This document shows, in pieces, positions 1-9,070 of a stretch of 57,673 bases of DNA (within the stretch, counting starts at the first letter, position 1; every line of letters begins with the position of its first letter). This DNA is from a virus: positions 1 to 57,673 of IMG/VR virus record IMGVR_UViG_3300007754_000950. One strand, written 5' to 3'. The notes beneath the pieces were generated by a model. That model saw nothing but the letters and a program-made list of their open reading frames with translations, had not been told where the DNA came from and did no database searches. Both the position numbers and the translations under genes were made by a program.

Positions 1-504
1 TATCAATTGATCTCACCCAGAGTAAAACAATGGTCCCCTGGTCAAAAAGCAGAGCTCGACCCACGTGTAATTTTAGAGAAATTTGGTATTCATCCTGAAA
101 ATTTTTGTGTTGCTCGTTGTTTTATTGGTGACGGCTCAGATGGGTTAAAAGGTGTACGTGGCGCTGGGTTTAAAGCCATGGCAAAGCGCTTTCCCGAGCT
201 TAAATCTTCTTCATTTGTGAGTGTTGAAGTTATACTTAGCTTATGTCGAGAACGGCGGGAACAAAAGAGGTTAAAGCTTTATGATAATATCGTGTCTGAT
301 CAAGAAATTGTCAAAAAAAATTGGAAACTCATGTACCTCGGAAGCGGAAACCTCTCCGGCACTCAAGTTCAAAAAATAGACGACATTATTTCGATGCAAG
401 CTGGGAAAAGGGACAAATTGGGTTTCATGCGTTGCTTAATTCAGCTGTGTATAAAAAATTTCGATACAGATAGACTTTTTATGACTTTTAAAGCATTAAA
501 TTAG
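1..504 (+). CDS. 5'-3' exonuclease, FEN/RNase H family (C-terminal part)
   Basis: The frame is open from the first base of the window, so the N-terminal nuclease half lies upstream. The visible part has the helix-3-turn-helix DNA-binding signature GDGSDGLKGVRGAGFKA (near codons 42-58), as in Pol I 5'-exonuclease, T7 gp6 and T4 RNase H. The family removes RNA primers and flaps during replication. It sits 9 bases before the replicative helicase gene, which fits a replication operon. The catalytic acidic residues cannot be checked here. A second, complete family member lies at 37006-37836. Confidence 0.82.
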   Translation, partial: YQLISPRVKQWSPGQKAELDPRVILEKFGIHPENFCVARCFIGDGSDGLKGVRGAGFKAMAKRFPELKSSSFVSVEVILSLCRERREQKRLKLYDNIVSDQEIVKKNWKLMYLGSGNLSGTQVQKIDDIISMQAGKRDKLGFMRCLIQLCIKNFDTDRLFMTFKALN

Positions 505-513
505 GAAAAAATT

Positions 514-1920
514 ATGACATCACCAGCTTTTGCATTGCTTGACTCGGTCCAACCGGGTCAATTCTCCCAATACAACAAGAATTTTCAAGAGAAAATTTTG
601 CAAGGGCTACTATCAGACAAACAATGGGCAGTACAGATGGTCGAGATTATGCGACCAGATTTTTTTGAGCTCAGGTACCTTGAGTACCTTTGTGAGAAGT
701 ACTTTGCGTATTTTTCAGAGTACAGATGTTTTCCGACGCAGCTCCTTCTTATAAGCATTATCAAAGATGCGCTGAATGAGGAAGGTGATGTCTTGCTACG
801 GGATCAAATTGTTTCTTACCTTGTGAGAATGAAGGAAAATCCCAACCCAAATGATCTTGCATATGTTAAAGAAAAGTCTCTTGACTTTTGTAAAAGGCAA
901 GCGTTTAAAGAGGCTCTTGAAGAGTCGGTTAATTTGATTTCTACAGGTGAGTTCGAGAGCGTAATTACGCTAATGAAGAATGCGGTGTCAATTGGTCTTC
1001 CAAACACTGTAGGTCATGATTTTTTTGAAGATATGGAAGCTAGATTTCAAAAGATTAATCGATGTGTTTGCCCAACAGGGATTTATGAGCTAGACTCGAA
1101 AGATATATTGAACGGCGGCTTGGGAAGAGGAGAAATTGGCGTTGTTACTGCAAATACCGGTGTTGGAAAATCACATTGGCTAGTGGCAATGGGTGCGAAC
1201 GCAATGCGATGCGGAAAAAATGTACTTCACTATACATTTGAATTGACAGAGCAAGCTGTTGGCCTGCGATACGACGCAAATCTTTGTAACATATCTGCTT
1301 CCAACGTGATAGATGAGAAAGAAGTTGTTCGAGACTTTTACGAGAAAAATGATGAGCTTGGTAGGTTGATTATAAAAGAATACCCAACTGGGTCAGCGTC
1401 GGTTGTTACGATTAAGAACCACATAGAGAAATTGTCACTTAGAAATTTTAAGCCAAGTGTAATAATCGTAGATTATGCCGACATTATGCGGTCTACACGA
1501 TCATATGATTCTCTACGTCATGAATTAAAGCTAATTTACGAGGAGCTTAGAAACCTTGCAATGGAACTGAATATTCCAGTCTGGACAGCCTCACAAGCGA
1601 ACAGGGATTCTGCGAATTCCGACATTGTTGGGCTAGAGAACATGTCAGAAGCATACGGGAAAGCTATGGTAGCCGACTTTGTTGTCTCACTCTCTAGAAA
1701 GGCAACAGAAAAAGCCTCCGGTTCAGGCCGTCTATTCATCGCAAAAAATAGGGCCGGAAAAGATGGGATCGTTTTTCCTATTCACATCGACACGGCTCTT
1801 TCTAAGATAGCTATATTGGATGAAGATGTGTCAACACTCGCAGAAGCTGTTGAAAATGATGAAAAAGAAATAAAAAGCGCGCTTAGAGAAAAATGGAAGT
1901 CAATCACCAACATTGGGTAA
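514..1920 (+). CDS. dnaB: Replicative DNA helicase, DnaB/gp41-like
   Basis: This 468-residue protein has an N-terminal helical domain and a RecA-like ATPase core. The Walker A motif ANTGVGKSH is near residue 212, Walker B VIIVDYADIM near residue 315, and the sensor segment TASQANRDS follows, the usual order in hexameric DnaB-family helicases. It would unwind the phage replication fork. It follows the FEN exonuclease directly and ends 11 bases before the ribonucleotide reductase start. No primase domain is fused. Confidence 0.9.
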   Translation: MTSPAFALLDSVQPGQFSQYNKNFQEKILQGLLSDKQWAVQMVEIMRPDFFELRYLEYLCEKYFAYFSEYRCFPTQLLLISIIKDALNEEGDVLLRDQIVSYLVRMKENPNPNDLAYVKEKSLDFCKRQAFKEALEESVNLISTGEFESVITLMKNAVSIGLPNTVGHDFFEDMEARFQKINRCVCPTGIYELDSKDILNGGLGRGEIGVVTANTGVGKSHWLVAMGANAMRCGKNVLHYTFELTEQAVGLRYDANLCNISASNVIDEKEVVRDFYEKNDELGRLIIKEYPTGSASVVTIKNHIEKLSLRNFKPSVIIVDYADIMRSTRSYDSLRHELKLIYEELRNLAMELNIPVWTASQANRDSANSDIVGLENMSEAYGKAMVADFVVSLSRKATEKASGSGRLFIAKNRAGKDGIVFPIHIDTALSKIAILDEDVSTLAEAVENDEKEIKSALREKWKSITNIG

Positions 1921-1931
1921 AGGGTAATACG

Positions 1932-4445
1932 ATGGCATGTGATTACGAAACTGCGATAAAAGAGTCACTAGAATTTTTTGAAGGTGATGAATTAGCTGCT
2001 AACGTTGTGGTCACTAAATACCTTCTAACGGATGCTGACGGAAATTATCTTGAATCATCCCCAGCCCAAATGCATGCTCGACTAGCGACGGAATTTCATA
2101 GAATCGAATCAAAATATGAAAACCCATTGACATATGATGAAATTTACGAACTGCTGGATGGTTTTAGTCAGGTAGTCCCACAAGGTTCCCCAATGGCGGG
2201 AATCGGGAATGATTGTAAGCTACAGTCTATATCTAATTGTTTCGTTATTCCCGCTCCAGAAGACAGTTACGGCGGAATTCTCTCCACAGATCAGCGACTA
2301 GTCCAAATTGCTAAGCGTAGAGGAGGGGTTGGGTTTGATATAAGCACAATTCGCCCGAAGGGCCTATCTACTGCGAATGCTGCAAAAACCACTGATGGAA
2401 TCGAGGTTTTTATGGATCGTTTTTCAAACTCATGCCGGGAAGTTGCTCAAGGCGGCCGTCGGGGTGCTTTAATGTTAACGATATCAGTCCATCATCCCCA
2501 GATTAGGGATTTTATAAAGATCAAGCAAGATTTAACTCGTGTGACCGGCGCAAATATTTCTGTAAGAATTTCTGACGAGTTTATGAGTGCCGTACGTGAT
2601 AATTCAACTGTGCATTTACGTTGGCCTGTAGACTCTAAAAAGCCGGAAATTTCTGAGTATGTGAATGCTTCAGAATTGTGGCATGAGATTATTGAGAGTG
2701 CACATGCAACAGCTGAGCCGGGGTTATTATTCTGGGACACTGCAAAAAAGATGACCCCAGCCGACATCTATAAAGATGAAGGGTTTAGTTCATCTTCGAC
2801 GAACCCATGCGGCGAAATTATCTTGTCTCCGTATGACAGTTGTCGATTGATGCTTATTAATTTGACAAGCTTTGTACAAAACAAATGGCAAAAATCGTCA
2901 AAATTTGATTTTGAAGGTTTTGGAAATGCTGTCCAAAAAGCGCAACGCTTGATGGACGATATGGTTGATTTGGAAATTGAGCAAGTTGAAAAAATTATTG
3001 CAAAAATTGATGGTGATCCAGAGTCTGCTGAAGTCAAGCAAATCGAAAAAAGCTTGTGGCAAAATATCAAGACAATGGCACAGCAGGGCCGACGAACCGG
3101 GCTTGGTATAACGGGCTTGGGAGATGTATTAGCGATGCTTGGTCATCGTTATGGAAGCAAGAAGAGTATTAAGGTTACAGAAGAGATTTATAAGGGCCTC
3201 GCCGTAAATTCATATTATTCGTCAGCTGTTTTGGCAAAAGAGCGAGGTGCTTTTCCCGTCCACGACCATGCTAAAGAAGATGGTCATCCATTTCTAGAGA
3301 GAATTTGGAAAGAAAAGCCTGAGATTAAGAAGTTGAATGAACAGTTCGGTCGTAGAAATATTTCCCTGACTACAACAGCACCGGCCGGATCAGTCTCAGT
3401 GTTAACACAAACGACATCTGGGATCGAGCCAGCTTACATGCTTCATTATACCCGTAGAAAAAAGATAACGGGCCAGGATGAGGATGCTCAAGTTGATTTT
3501 ATTGATGATAGCGGTGACAAGTGGCAAGAATATGCAGTTTATCATCATGGCTTTAGGCAGTGGATGAATGCCACCAATGTCGATGGCGGTACAACTATGG
3601 ACAATGAAAAGCTTGTTGCAATGAGCCCGTACGCCGGCTCAACAGCAGCAGAAATTGATTGGGTGGCGAAAGTAAAGATGCAGGCCGCCGCACAAAAATG
3701 GGTTTGCCACGCCATTTCAAATACTACAAATTTACCTGCAGATGCAGATGTTGAAACAGTTAAGAACGTTTACATGACAGGATGGGAATCTGGATGTAAA
3801 GGAGTGACAGTTTATAGAGACGGTTGTCGAGCCGGCGTTCTTGTTGCTGCTGAGGAGGAGGACGTGTCCGCTCGTGATAGCGAGAGGATTATTACGCGGT
3901 CTGCCCCGAGACGTCCCATCTTACTTGAGTGTGATATCCATCAAGCCACTATTAAGGGTGAAGAATGGACAGTGATGGTGGGTCTCATGGAAGGTACGCC
4001 CTATGAGGTCATTGGCGGATTGTCTGAGTACATTGAAATTCCTCGTCGATATGAGCGCGGGAAAATAAGGAGACGCGCTCGGAAATCTATGCCATCGAAA
4101 TATGACTTAATATTCGGCGAAAATGGTAACGAAATAGCTATAAAAGATATTGTGAAAGTCTTTGACAACCCCAACCACTCAGCGTTTACTAGAACCATTT
4201 CTCTTGCTCTACGCCACGGCGTTCCCACCCAGTATCTGGTTGAACAATTATTGAAGGATAGAGACGCTGATCTTTTTTGCTTTTCAAAAGTTATTGCAAG
4301 ATGCCTTAAAAAGTACATCGCAGACGGCACAAAAGTAAGCAATGGCGTCCTTGATTGTGAGTGTGAGGTTCCCGAATATAGCAACATTGTGTATCAGGAA
4401 GGGTGTGCAACTTGTCTTACCTGTGGCACCGCGAAGTGTGGATGA
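1932..4445 (+). CDS. nrdJ: Ribonucleotide reductase, adenosylcobalamin-dependent (class II)
   Basis: About 837 residues. It reduces ribonucleotides to deoxyribonucleotides for phage DNA synthesis. The core has RRGGVGFDIS, NPCGEI and SNCFVIPAPEDSYGG segments of the RNR alpha barrel, and TAPAGSVSVL of the class II type. The C-terminus ends EGCATCLTCGTAKCG, the Cys-rich tail typical of NrdJ. No NrdB partner is next to it, which fits class II and implies dependence on host cobalamin. The ATG at 1932 is chosen because AGGG lies 7 bases upstream; an in-frame ATG at 1893 lies inside the helicase gene. Confidence 0.9.
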   Translation: MACDYETAIKESLEFFEGDELAANVVVTKYLLTDADGNYLESSPAQMHARLATEFHRIESKYENPLTYDEIYELLDGFSQVVPQGSPMAGIGNDCKLQSISNCFVIPAPEDSYGGILSTDQRLVQIAKRRGGVGFDISTIRPKGLSTANAAKTTDGIEVFMDRFSNSCREVAQGGRRGALMLTISVHHPQIRDFIKIKQDLTRVTGANISVRISDEFMSAVRDNSTVHLRWPVDSKKPEISEYVNASELWHEIIESAHATAEPGLLFWDTAKKMTPADIYKDEGFSSSSTNPCGEIILSPYDSCRLMLINLTSFVQNKWQKSSKFDFEGFGNAVQKAQRLMDDMVDLEIEQVEKIIAKIDGDPESAEVKQIEKSLWQNIKTMAQQGRRTGLGITGLGDVLAMLGHRYGSKKSIKVTEEIYKGLAVNSYYSSAVLAKERGAFPVHDHAKEDGHPFLERIWKEKPEIKKLNEQFGRRNISLTTTAPAGSVSVLTQTTSGIEPAYMLHYTRRKKITGQDEDAQVDFIDDSGDKWQEYAVYHHGFRQWMNATNVDGGTTMDNEKLVAMSPYAGSTAAEIDWVAKVKMQAAAQKWVCHAISNTTNLPADADVETVKNVYMTGWESGCKGVTVYRDGCRAGVLVAAEEEDVSARDSERIITRSAPRRPILLECDIHQATIKGEEWTVMVGLMEGTPYEVIGGLSEYIEIPRRYERGKIRRRARKSMPSKYDLIFGENGNEIAIKDIVKVFDNPNHSAFTRTISLALRHGVPTQYLVEQLLKDRDADLFCFSKVIARCLKKYIADGTKVSNGVLDCECEVPEYSNIVYQEGCATCLTCGTAKCG

Positions 4446-4457
4446 ATATTTAGGGTT

Positions 4458-4844
4458 ATGGCGTATTCAGACAAAGTTATAGATCATTTTGACAACCCAC
4501 GAAACATAGGTTCGCTGGACAAAGATGCTTTCGATGTGGGTACAGGAATCGTCGGCGCCCCAGAATGTGGGGATGTAATGAAACTGCAATTAAAAATTAG
4601 TAATAACGGTGTTATTGAAGATGCAAAATTTAAAACATTTGGTTGCGGATCTGCAATAGCGTCTAGTAGTTTGGTTACAGAGTGGGTAAAGGGAAAGAGC
4701 ATCGAGGATGCTAATAAAATTAAGAATTCTGAAATAGCTCTAGAGCTTTGTTTACCACCAGTTAAAATTCACTGCTCTGTATTGGCTGAAGATGCCATTA
4801 AAGCTGCGATTAAAGACTATAGAGACAAGTATGACAAGGAATGA
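4458..4844 (+). CDS. iscU: IscU/NifU-type Fe-S cluster scaffold
   Basis: A 128-residue protein of normal IscU length. All three cluster-ligand cysteines are present, in GAPECGD, FGCGSA and LPPVKIHCS; the last is the HscA-recognition type loop followed by Cys. IscU assembles [2Fe-2S] or [4Fe-4S] clusters from sulfur given by a cysteine desulfurase, which is not encoded here and would come from the host. It is the first of three consecutive Fe-S genes, and overlaps the next gene by 14 bases. Confidence 0.93.
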   Translation: MAYSDKVIDHFDNPRNIGSLDKDAFDVGTGIVGAPECGDVMKLQLKISNNGVIEDAKFKTFGCGSAIASSSLVTEWVKGKSIEDANKIKNSEIALELCLPPVKIHCSVLAEDAIKAAIKDYRDKYDKE

Positions 4845-5094
4845 AATAGAAGAGTTTATTGCCGCCGATATAAATCCAGCTCTTGAAATGCATGGTGGTT
4901 ATCTTTCGATAGAGGGTTATAACGAAGATGATAAGATTCTTCATGTTGTAATGGGTGGTGGCTGTCAAGGGTGCGCATCTTCTAGCATAACGTTGAAATT
5001 ACAAATAGAAGCTACACTTAAAGAACAATTTCCAGAGCTAACTCAGGTCATAGATACAACAGATCACACTTCCGGTATAAATCCGTACTATTAG
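4831..5094 (+). CDS. Nfu-type Fe-S cluster carrier (NifU C-terminal domain)
   Basis: An 87-residue NifU C-terminal-like domain with the CxxC cluster motif in GGGCQGCASSS and the helical N-terminus INPALEMHGGYLS. Stand-alone Nfu domains carry a [4Fe-4S] cluster between two subunits and pass it to client enzymes. The ATG at 4831 fits the family N-terminus (TRNEIEEFI); an earlier in-frame ATG at 4792 would add residues unlike the family. It overlaps iscU, indicating co-translation. Confidence 0.9.
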   Translation: MTRNEIEEFIAADINPALEMHGGYLSIEGYNEDDKILHVVMGGGCQGCASSSITLKLQIEATLKEQFPELTQVIDTTDHTSGINPYY

Positions 5095-5105
5095 GTTAAC
5101 ACAAC

Positions 5106-5438
5106 ATGGCAATTACGATGACAGATTTTGCGATTGATCGAATTTCATCATTGATTGTAAGAAATCAAATGACGGTTGAAGAAGCTTATTTAAAGATCGG
5201 CCTCCGCGGGGGTGGTTGTTCTGGCTATTCTTATTCATTTGATTTCGTTACAGAGCCTGACGAACATGATAAGGTGCTTGATTTCGATTCAGTGAAGATT
5301 TGCATTGACAAAAAGTCTTATCTGTTTTTGAACGGGACGGAAATTGATTACGAAGAAACACCGTTTAAGTCTGGAATAAAATTAAATAACCCGCTTGTAA
5401 CCAGAACCTGTGGCTGCGGCGAATCGGTCGCGTTTTAG
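5106..5438 (+). CDS. iscA: A-type Fe-S carrier protein (IscA/ErpA/SufA family)
   Basis: A 110-residue HesB-fold protein with the three conserved cysteines, in RGGGCSGYSY and TRTCGCGESVAF. A-type carriers receive clusters from IscU and deliver them to apo-proteins. With the two preceding genes it forms a compact Fe-S trafficking operon. IscA, ErpA and SufA cannot be told apart reliably at this level. Confidence 0.92.
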   Translation: MAITMTDFAIDRISSLIVRNQMTVEEAYLKIGLRGGGCSGYSYSFDFVTEPDEHDKVLDFDSVKICIDKKSYLFLNGTEIDYEETPFKSGIKLNNPLVTRTCGCGESVAF

Positions 5439-5446
5439 GAGAGAAA

Positions 5447-6049
5447 GTGCATTGGACATCAGAAATTGATAACAAGATAGAGAAAGTTGAGTTACGAAAA
5501 AGCCCGCTCATTGTGAGAGTCAACAAATTCGATGAAGAATCCGCTAAGAAATTTAGCGATGAGATGGCTTTGGCTCACAATACAGGACAAGACATTATTC
5601 CAGTGGTCATTGATTCCTACGGTGGCCAAGTTTATAGTCTTATGGCAATGATAAGTGCGATTAAGCATTCAGAGCTTCCGGTAGCGACGATTGTTGAGGG
5701 AAAAGCAATGTCATGTGGCGCTATTTTGTTTTCTTTCGGTGAACAAGGCCGCAGGTTCATGGACCCAGACGCGACTTTAATGATTCATGACGTTTCTTCA
5801 ATGGACATGGGGAAAGTGGAAGAGCTAAAGGCTGGTGCCAAGGAAGCTGATCGGTTAAATGAAATTGTTTATAAGATGATGGCGCAAAACTGCGGAAAAG
5901 CAGATGATTATTTTATGCACATTGTTGATAAAAAGAAACATGCTGACTGGTTCTTAGATGCAAAGCAGGCGAAGCGGCATGGGTTAGCAAATCAGCTCCG
6001 TGTTCCAAAGTTAAGCATAAAAGTTACTGTTGACATTGATTTTGAATAA
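5447..6049 (+). CDS. clpP: ClpP-like serine protease (S14 family)
   Basis: A 200-residue ClpP fold with an oxyanion-loop segment VVIDSYGGQV, catalytic Ser in GKAMSCGAILFS, His in TLMIHDVSS, and a likely Asp in FLDAKQAKRHGLA. Start is GTG at 5447 with AGGAGAGAA just upstream. ClpP normally forms a barrel with a Clp ATPase. S14 enzymes also serve as head-maturation proteases in some phages, but this copy lies among metabolic genes, so a role in proteolysis or host takeover is as likely. Confidence 0.85.
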   Translation: MHWTSEIDNKIEKVELRKSPLIVRVNKFDEESAKKFSDEMALAHNTGQDIIPVVIDSYGGQVYSLMAMISAIKHSELPVATIVEGKAMSCGAILFSFGEQGRRFMDPDATLMIHDVSSMDMGKVEELKAGAKEADRLNEIVYKMMAQNCGKADDYFMHIVDKKKHADWFLDAKQAKRHGLANQLRVPKLSIKVTVDIDFE

Positions 6050-6462
6050 TGCTAGCTTACAGAACCAGGCGACTGGTAAAAACAGAAGACTTAAATTCAA
6101 GGGGAACTTTGTTCGGTGGTCGACTCCTGGAGTGGATTGATGAAGAGGCTTCGATTTTTTGCTTTTGTCAATTAGGGACTAGAAATATCGTAACAGTTCA
6201 CATGTCAGAGATCAATTTTAGACACCCTGCAAAATTGGGTGATGTTATTGAATTCGGTACTGACATGGTTTCATTTGGCAACTCTTCCATAACACTTAAA
6301 ATGATTGTAAGGAATAAGAGAACAAAGAAGACTCTTTTATCTGTTGAGAAGATTGTATTTGTGGCTTTGAATGAATTTGGTGAACCAGCGCCGCATGGAG
6401 TAACGAAATTTTCAGAACGAGGTAGATGGAAACAACTTAAAAAAGGGAACGAAGATGGATAA
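6049..6462 (+). CDS. Acyl-CoA thioesterase, hotdog fold (YciA-like)
   Basis: A 137-residue single hotdog domain. The segment GTLFGGRLLEWIDEEA carries the central helix with the catalytic Asp/Glu region of the acyl-CoA hydrolase family, followed by HMSEINFRHPAKLGD. It would hydrolyse acyl-CoA to free acid and CoA. It shares the TAATG junction with clpP and overlaps the endolysin start. The reason a phage carries it is unknown; membrane lipid remodelling is one guess. Confidence 0.82.
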   Translation: MLAYRTRRLVKTEDLNSRGTLFGGRLLEWIDEEASIFCFCQLGTRNIVTVHMSEINFRHPAKLGDVIEFGTDMVSFGNSSITLKMIVRNKRTKKTLLSVEKIVFVALNEFGEPAPHGVTKFSERGRWKQLKKGNEDG

Positions 6463-7405
6463 AGACTTTTATAATAGTTCAAGTGCGGCAAAGCTGGGGT
6501 GGGAACCATCGTGGTTCGGCTGTGATGAGTTCGATATTGATCTTGTGAAAGCAGTCAAGAAGTGGCAACGCGGTAACGGACTGACAGCAGACGGTCTTGT
6601 TGGCCCCATGACATATCGTAGAGTGTGGACAGAAAGAGAAGCAAGCATTTCTGACTGGATGGATACTCTTCCGTTAAAGAAAAGTTATAGACAAGGCGAA
6701 AAATATATTGTTCATAATGGTCATTTTATCCCTATAGAGTGGGATAATGTAATTTTATGGGACGAACCCAGTGGCCATAAGTCTAAGAAGGGATGTTACA
6801 CAGATTATTCTGGGAGAGAAGATAGGGCTCCTACGTTTTTTGTTAATCATTGGGACGTGTGCCTAAGCGCAGATAGCTGCGCGAAAGTCTTGAATAAGCG
6901 CGGTATCTCTGTGCATTTTTTAATTGATAATGATGGAACGATTTTTCAAATGCTGGATACGCAACACAAGGCATGGCACGCTGGTATACCGAATGGTGTC
7001 GGGGGAAATTCAAAAGGGATTGGTGTGGAAATTTCGAATGCTTATTATACAAAGTACCAAGACTGGTATGTTAAGCATGGCTATGGCGAACGGCCCATTC
7101 AAGAGCATGGTTACGTTCATGGCTCCACGCGGGAGCCATTTCTAGATTTCTATCCAATCCAACTTGAGGCTTTAAAGGCGCTATGGAAGGCTGTCCACGT
7201 CGGGTTAGGCATTCCACTGGAGTATCCGAAAAATTCGTCGGGGCATATCGAGACCAGCGTGCATAAAGAATGTGTACGAGGAAAATTTCAGGGATTCTGT
7301 AATCACTACAATTTTATTAGAACAAAAATTGATTGCGCTGGCCTGGATCTTCCCGCTCTTTTAGAGGAAGTTAAAAAAACGCCGATGTACTGTTTAGATA
7401 AATAG
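6455..7405 (+). CDS. Endolysin: peptidoglycan-binding domain plus N-acetylmuramoyl-L-alanine amidase
   Basis: A 316-residue protein. Residues about 15-50 form a PG_binding_1 repeat (AVKKWQRGNGLTADGLVGPMTYRRVW). Residues about 125-290 form an Amidase_2 domain: zinc-ligand histidines in FFVNHWDVC and HKAWHAGIPN and a late ligand region FCNHYNFIRTKIDCAG. It would cut the glycan-peptide amide bond for lysis. There is no signal peptide or SAR segment, so a holin is needed for export; candidates are the small membrane proteins at 27486 and 41605. Confidence 0.9.
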   Translation: MDKDFYNSSSAAKLGWEPSWFGCDEFDIDLVKAVKKWQRGNGLTADGLVGPMTYRRVWTEREASISDWMDTLPLKKSYRQGEKYIVHNGHFIPIEWDNVILWDEPSGHKSKKGCYTDYSGREDRAPTFFVNHWDVCLSADSCAKVLNKRGISVHFLIDNDGTIFQMLDTQHKAWHAGIPNGVGGNSKGIGVEISNAYYTKYQDWYVKHGYGERPIQEHGYVHGSTREPFLDFYPIQLEALKALWKAVHVGLGIPLEYPKNSSGHIETSVHKECVRGKFQGFCNHYNFIRTKIDCAGLDLPALLEEVKKTPMYCLDK

Positions 7406-7433
7406 CATATAATTGGTGTCATCAGGAGATGAT

Positions 7434-8441
7434 ATGCGAACAGTACATATAGATTATCTTTGGGTTGATGGGTTTGACACACCAGCAATTAGATCAAAGA
7501 CGAAAGTCCAGCCGCTGAAGAGTGACGACGACGAATCTTTTGAATTAGAAATTGAGCCGTGGAATTTTGATGGTTCCTCCACTGGGCAAGCCACCACAGC
7601 AGATTCAGAAAGAGTACTTCTTCCTGCTCGACTTTATCAAGTTTCTCCTGCGCATTATCTTCTTTTATGTGAAGTATGCAATGTTGATGAAACACCCCAC
7701 GAGACGAATTATCGCGAGACGTTGCGGATATTTTTAGATGAAAATCCTCAGAAAAATATGTGGGTCGGATTTGAGCAAGAGTTTTTCTTAACCGATCAGA
7801 ACAAAAATATTTTCTGGCCTGATGGAGCTGGTGAACCGATCAATGACCCGCGCTATTATTGTTCAGTTGGCGGTGATAGGGTAAAGAAGCGTAATCTGGT
7901 AAGGTCTCACGCAACAGGCTGTTGGGATATTGGAATTCAGATTGTAGGGTATAATGCAGAGGTGGCTCCAGGCCAGTGGGAATTTCAATGTTTTGCAGAA
8001 GACGCATTACGAGCGTGTGATGATTTGTGGGTTGCTAGATATATGCTATCTTTATTATCTGAAACCGAAGACTTGGGGGTCGATTGGTCACCCAAGCCCC
8101 ATGCCGGGTGGAATGGTAGCGGTTGCCACACAAACTTTTCTACAATGGAAATGAGAGATGTTGGTGGAGAGATGGCTTTTAACGAGATATTAGAGAAGAT
8201 GAAGCAATTTCATCCTTCAACAGTAGAAAATTACGGAACGGGAAACGATCTCAGACTCGTCGGTGCGTACGAAACATCAAGCTATAATAAATTTACACAC
8301 GGAATTGGCAGCCGAGATACATCGGTTAGAATACCCAATTCTGTCCCCAAGAATGAGTGGAAGGGATATCTCGAAGATCGGCGCCCTTCCTCTAATTGCG
8401 ATCCCTATCGGGTAGTGTTTGAACTGCTGAAATTTGTGTAA
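7434..8441 (+). CDS. glnII: Glutamine synthetase type II (eukaryotic-type GSII)
   Basis: About 335 residues, the GSII length rather than the roughly 470 of bacterial GSI. Motifs: WNFDGSSTGQA, metal-binding GFEQEFFLTD, NAEVAPGQWEFQ and GWNGSGCHTNFST. It makes glutamine from glutamate, ammonia and ATP. The start is ATG at 7434, with AGGAGAT 4 bases before it. A TATAAT at 7408-7413 in the short gap could be a -10 element, but no good -35 box is seen. All visible active-site motifs look intact. Likely an auxiliary metabolic gene supplying nitrogen. Confidence 0.92.
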   Translation: MRTVHIDYLWVDGFDTPAIRSKTKVQPLKSDDDESFELEIEPWNFDGSSTGQATTADSERVLLPARLYQVSPAHYLLLCEVCNVDETPHETNYRETLRIFLDENPQKNMWVGFEQEFFLTDQNKNIFWPDGAGEPINDPRYYCSVGGDRVKKRNLVRSHATGCWDIGIQIVGYNAEVAPGQWEFQCFAEDALRACDDLWVARYMLSLLSETEDLGVDWSPKPHAGWNGSGCHTNFSTMEMRDVGGEMAFNEILEKMKQFHPSTVENYGTGNDLRLVGAYETSSYNKFTHGIGSRDTSVRIPNSVPKNEWKGYLEDRRPSSNCDPYRVVFELLKFV

Positions 8442-8448
8442 TACTCAC

Positions 8449-8492
8449 TCACCACCGAATACTTAACAATAGTTCGTTCGTTTCCGTGGTGA
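8449..8492 (+). other. Inverted repeat in the leader before 8499
   Basis: TCACCAC (8449-8455) pairs with GTGGTGA (8486-8492), and the pairing extends inward as CGAA/TTCC with one mismatch. The loop is about 23 bases. There is no U-run after it. The right arm lies just upstream of the ATG at 8499, so it could mask translation initiation. Function unproven. Confidence 0.3.
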
Positions 8493-8498
8493 TAAAGT

Positions 8499-8741
8499 AT
8501 GTCTAACACAAAAGCTTCTGATACTATTTTGCGACTTCGCGCTCTTAGAGAGAAATTATGCGGTCACGATGTACCTTGGCAAGAGGCTTTTGAAGTTAGA
8601 GACGCTGTAGTCGAGCAGCTGTGTGAATTACATGCATGCGCGAGTAGAGATGGCGCTGAGCTTCATATTGTGCAAGCAAAAATTGTTTCTATTCTTGAAT
8701 ATTTACATGTAGAGATCGAGTGCAATGAGGAGAACAAGTAA
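8499..8741 (+). CDS. Hypothetical protein, 80 aa
   Basis: A small soluble helical protein, not recognised. It contains DTILRLRALREKLCGH and VRDAVVEQLCELHA, likely amphipathic helices. It is preceded by the inverted repeat at 8449-8492 and shares a TAATG junction with the next gene, so the two are probably translated together. Confidence 0.6.
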   Translation: MSNTKASDTILRLRALREKLCGHDVPWQEAFEVRDAVVEQLCELHACASRDGAELHIVQAKIVSILEYLHVEIECNEENK

Positions 8742-9070
8742 TGCCAGCTCAAGACAATGATGGGTGGAGTGAATATTCAAGACTAGTCCTCAAAGAGCTA
8801 GAGACCTTGGCCGCCAGTATTCAATCTTTGAATTCAGAAATTCAAGAGCTTAAGCAAGAAATTGCAAGAATGCGAGAACGAGAAGATCGCGTTGATGATC
8901 TTAAGATGTGGAAAGAAAAAATCGATGAGGTGGCTTCCCCCACCCAGCTACAGGTCATGGTAAAAGAAGTTGAAGACTTGAAGCTTTTCAAGACAAAAGC
9001 GATCACTGTTTTTGCGGTTGTACAGTTTGGTATGGCTCTTGCGATGTGGGCACTTAACTACTTTAAATGA
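8741..9070 (+). CDS. Coiled-coil protein with C-terminal membrane anchor
   Basis: 109 residues. Residues 10-85 form heptads rich in Glu, Lys and Leu (ETLAASIQSLNSEIQELKQ onward). The last 25 residues form one hydrophobic segment (AITVFAVVQFGMALAMWAL) followed by NYFK. This layout, cytosolic coiled coil plus C-terminal anchor, resembles XhlA-type haemolysin proteins of lysis modules, but the family is not certain. The endolysin lies two genes upstream. Confidence 0.6.
   Translation: MPAQDNDGWSEYSRLVLKELETLAASIQSLNSEIQELKQEIARMREREDRVDDLKMWKEKIDEVASPTQLQVMVKEVEDLKLFKTKAITVFAVVQFGMALAMWALNYFK

Noticed and set aside
5447-6049. ClpP-like protein as the prohead protease for the tag sites
   Set aside because: S14 enzymes do not have the T4 gp21 (I/L)xE rule as far as known, and the gene lies in a metabolic operon, not beside head genes; kept as a possibility only.
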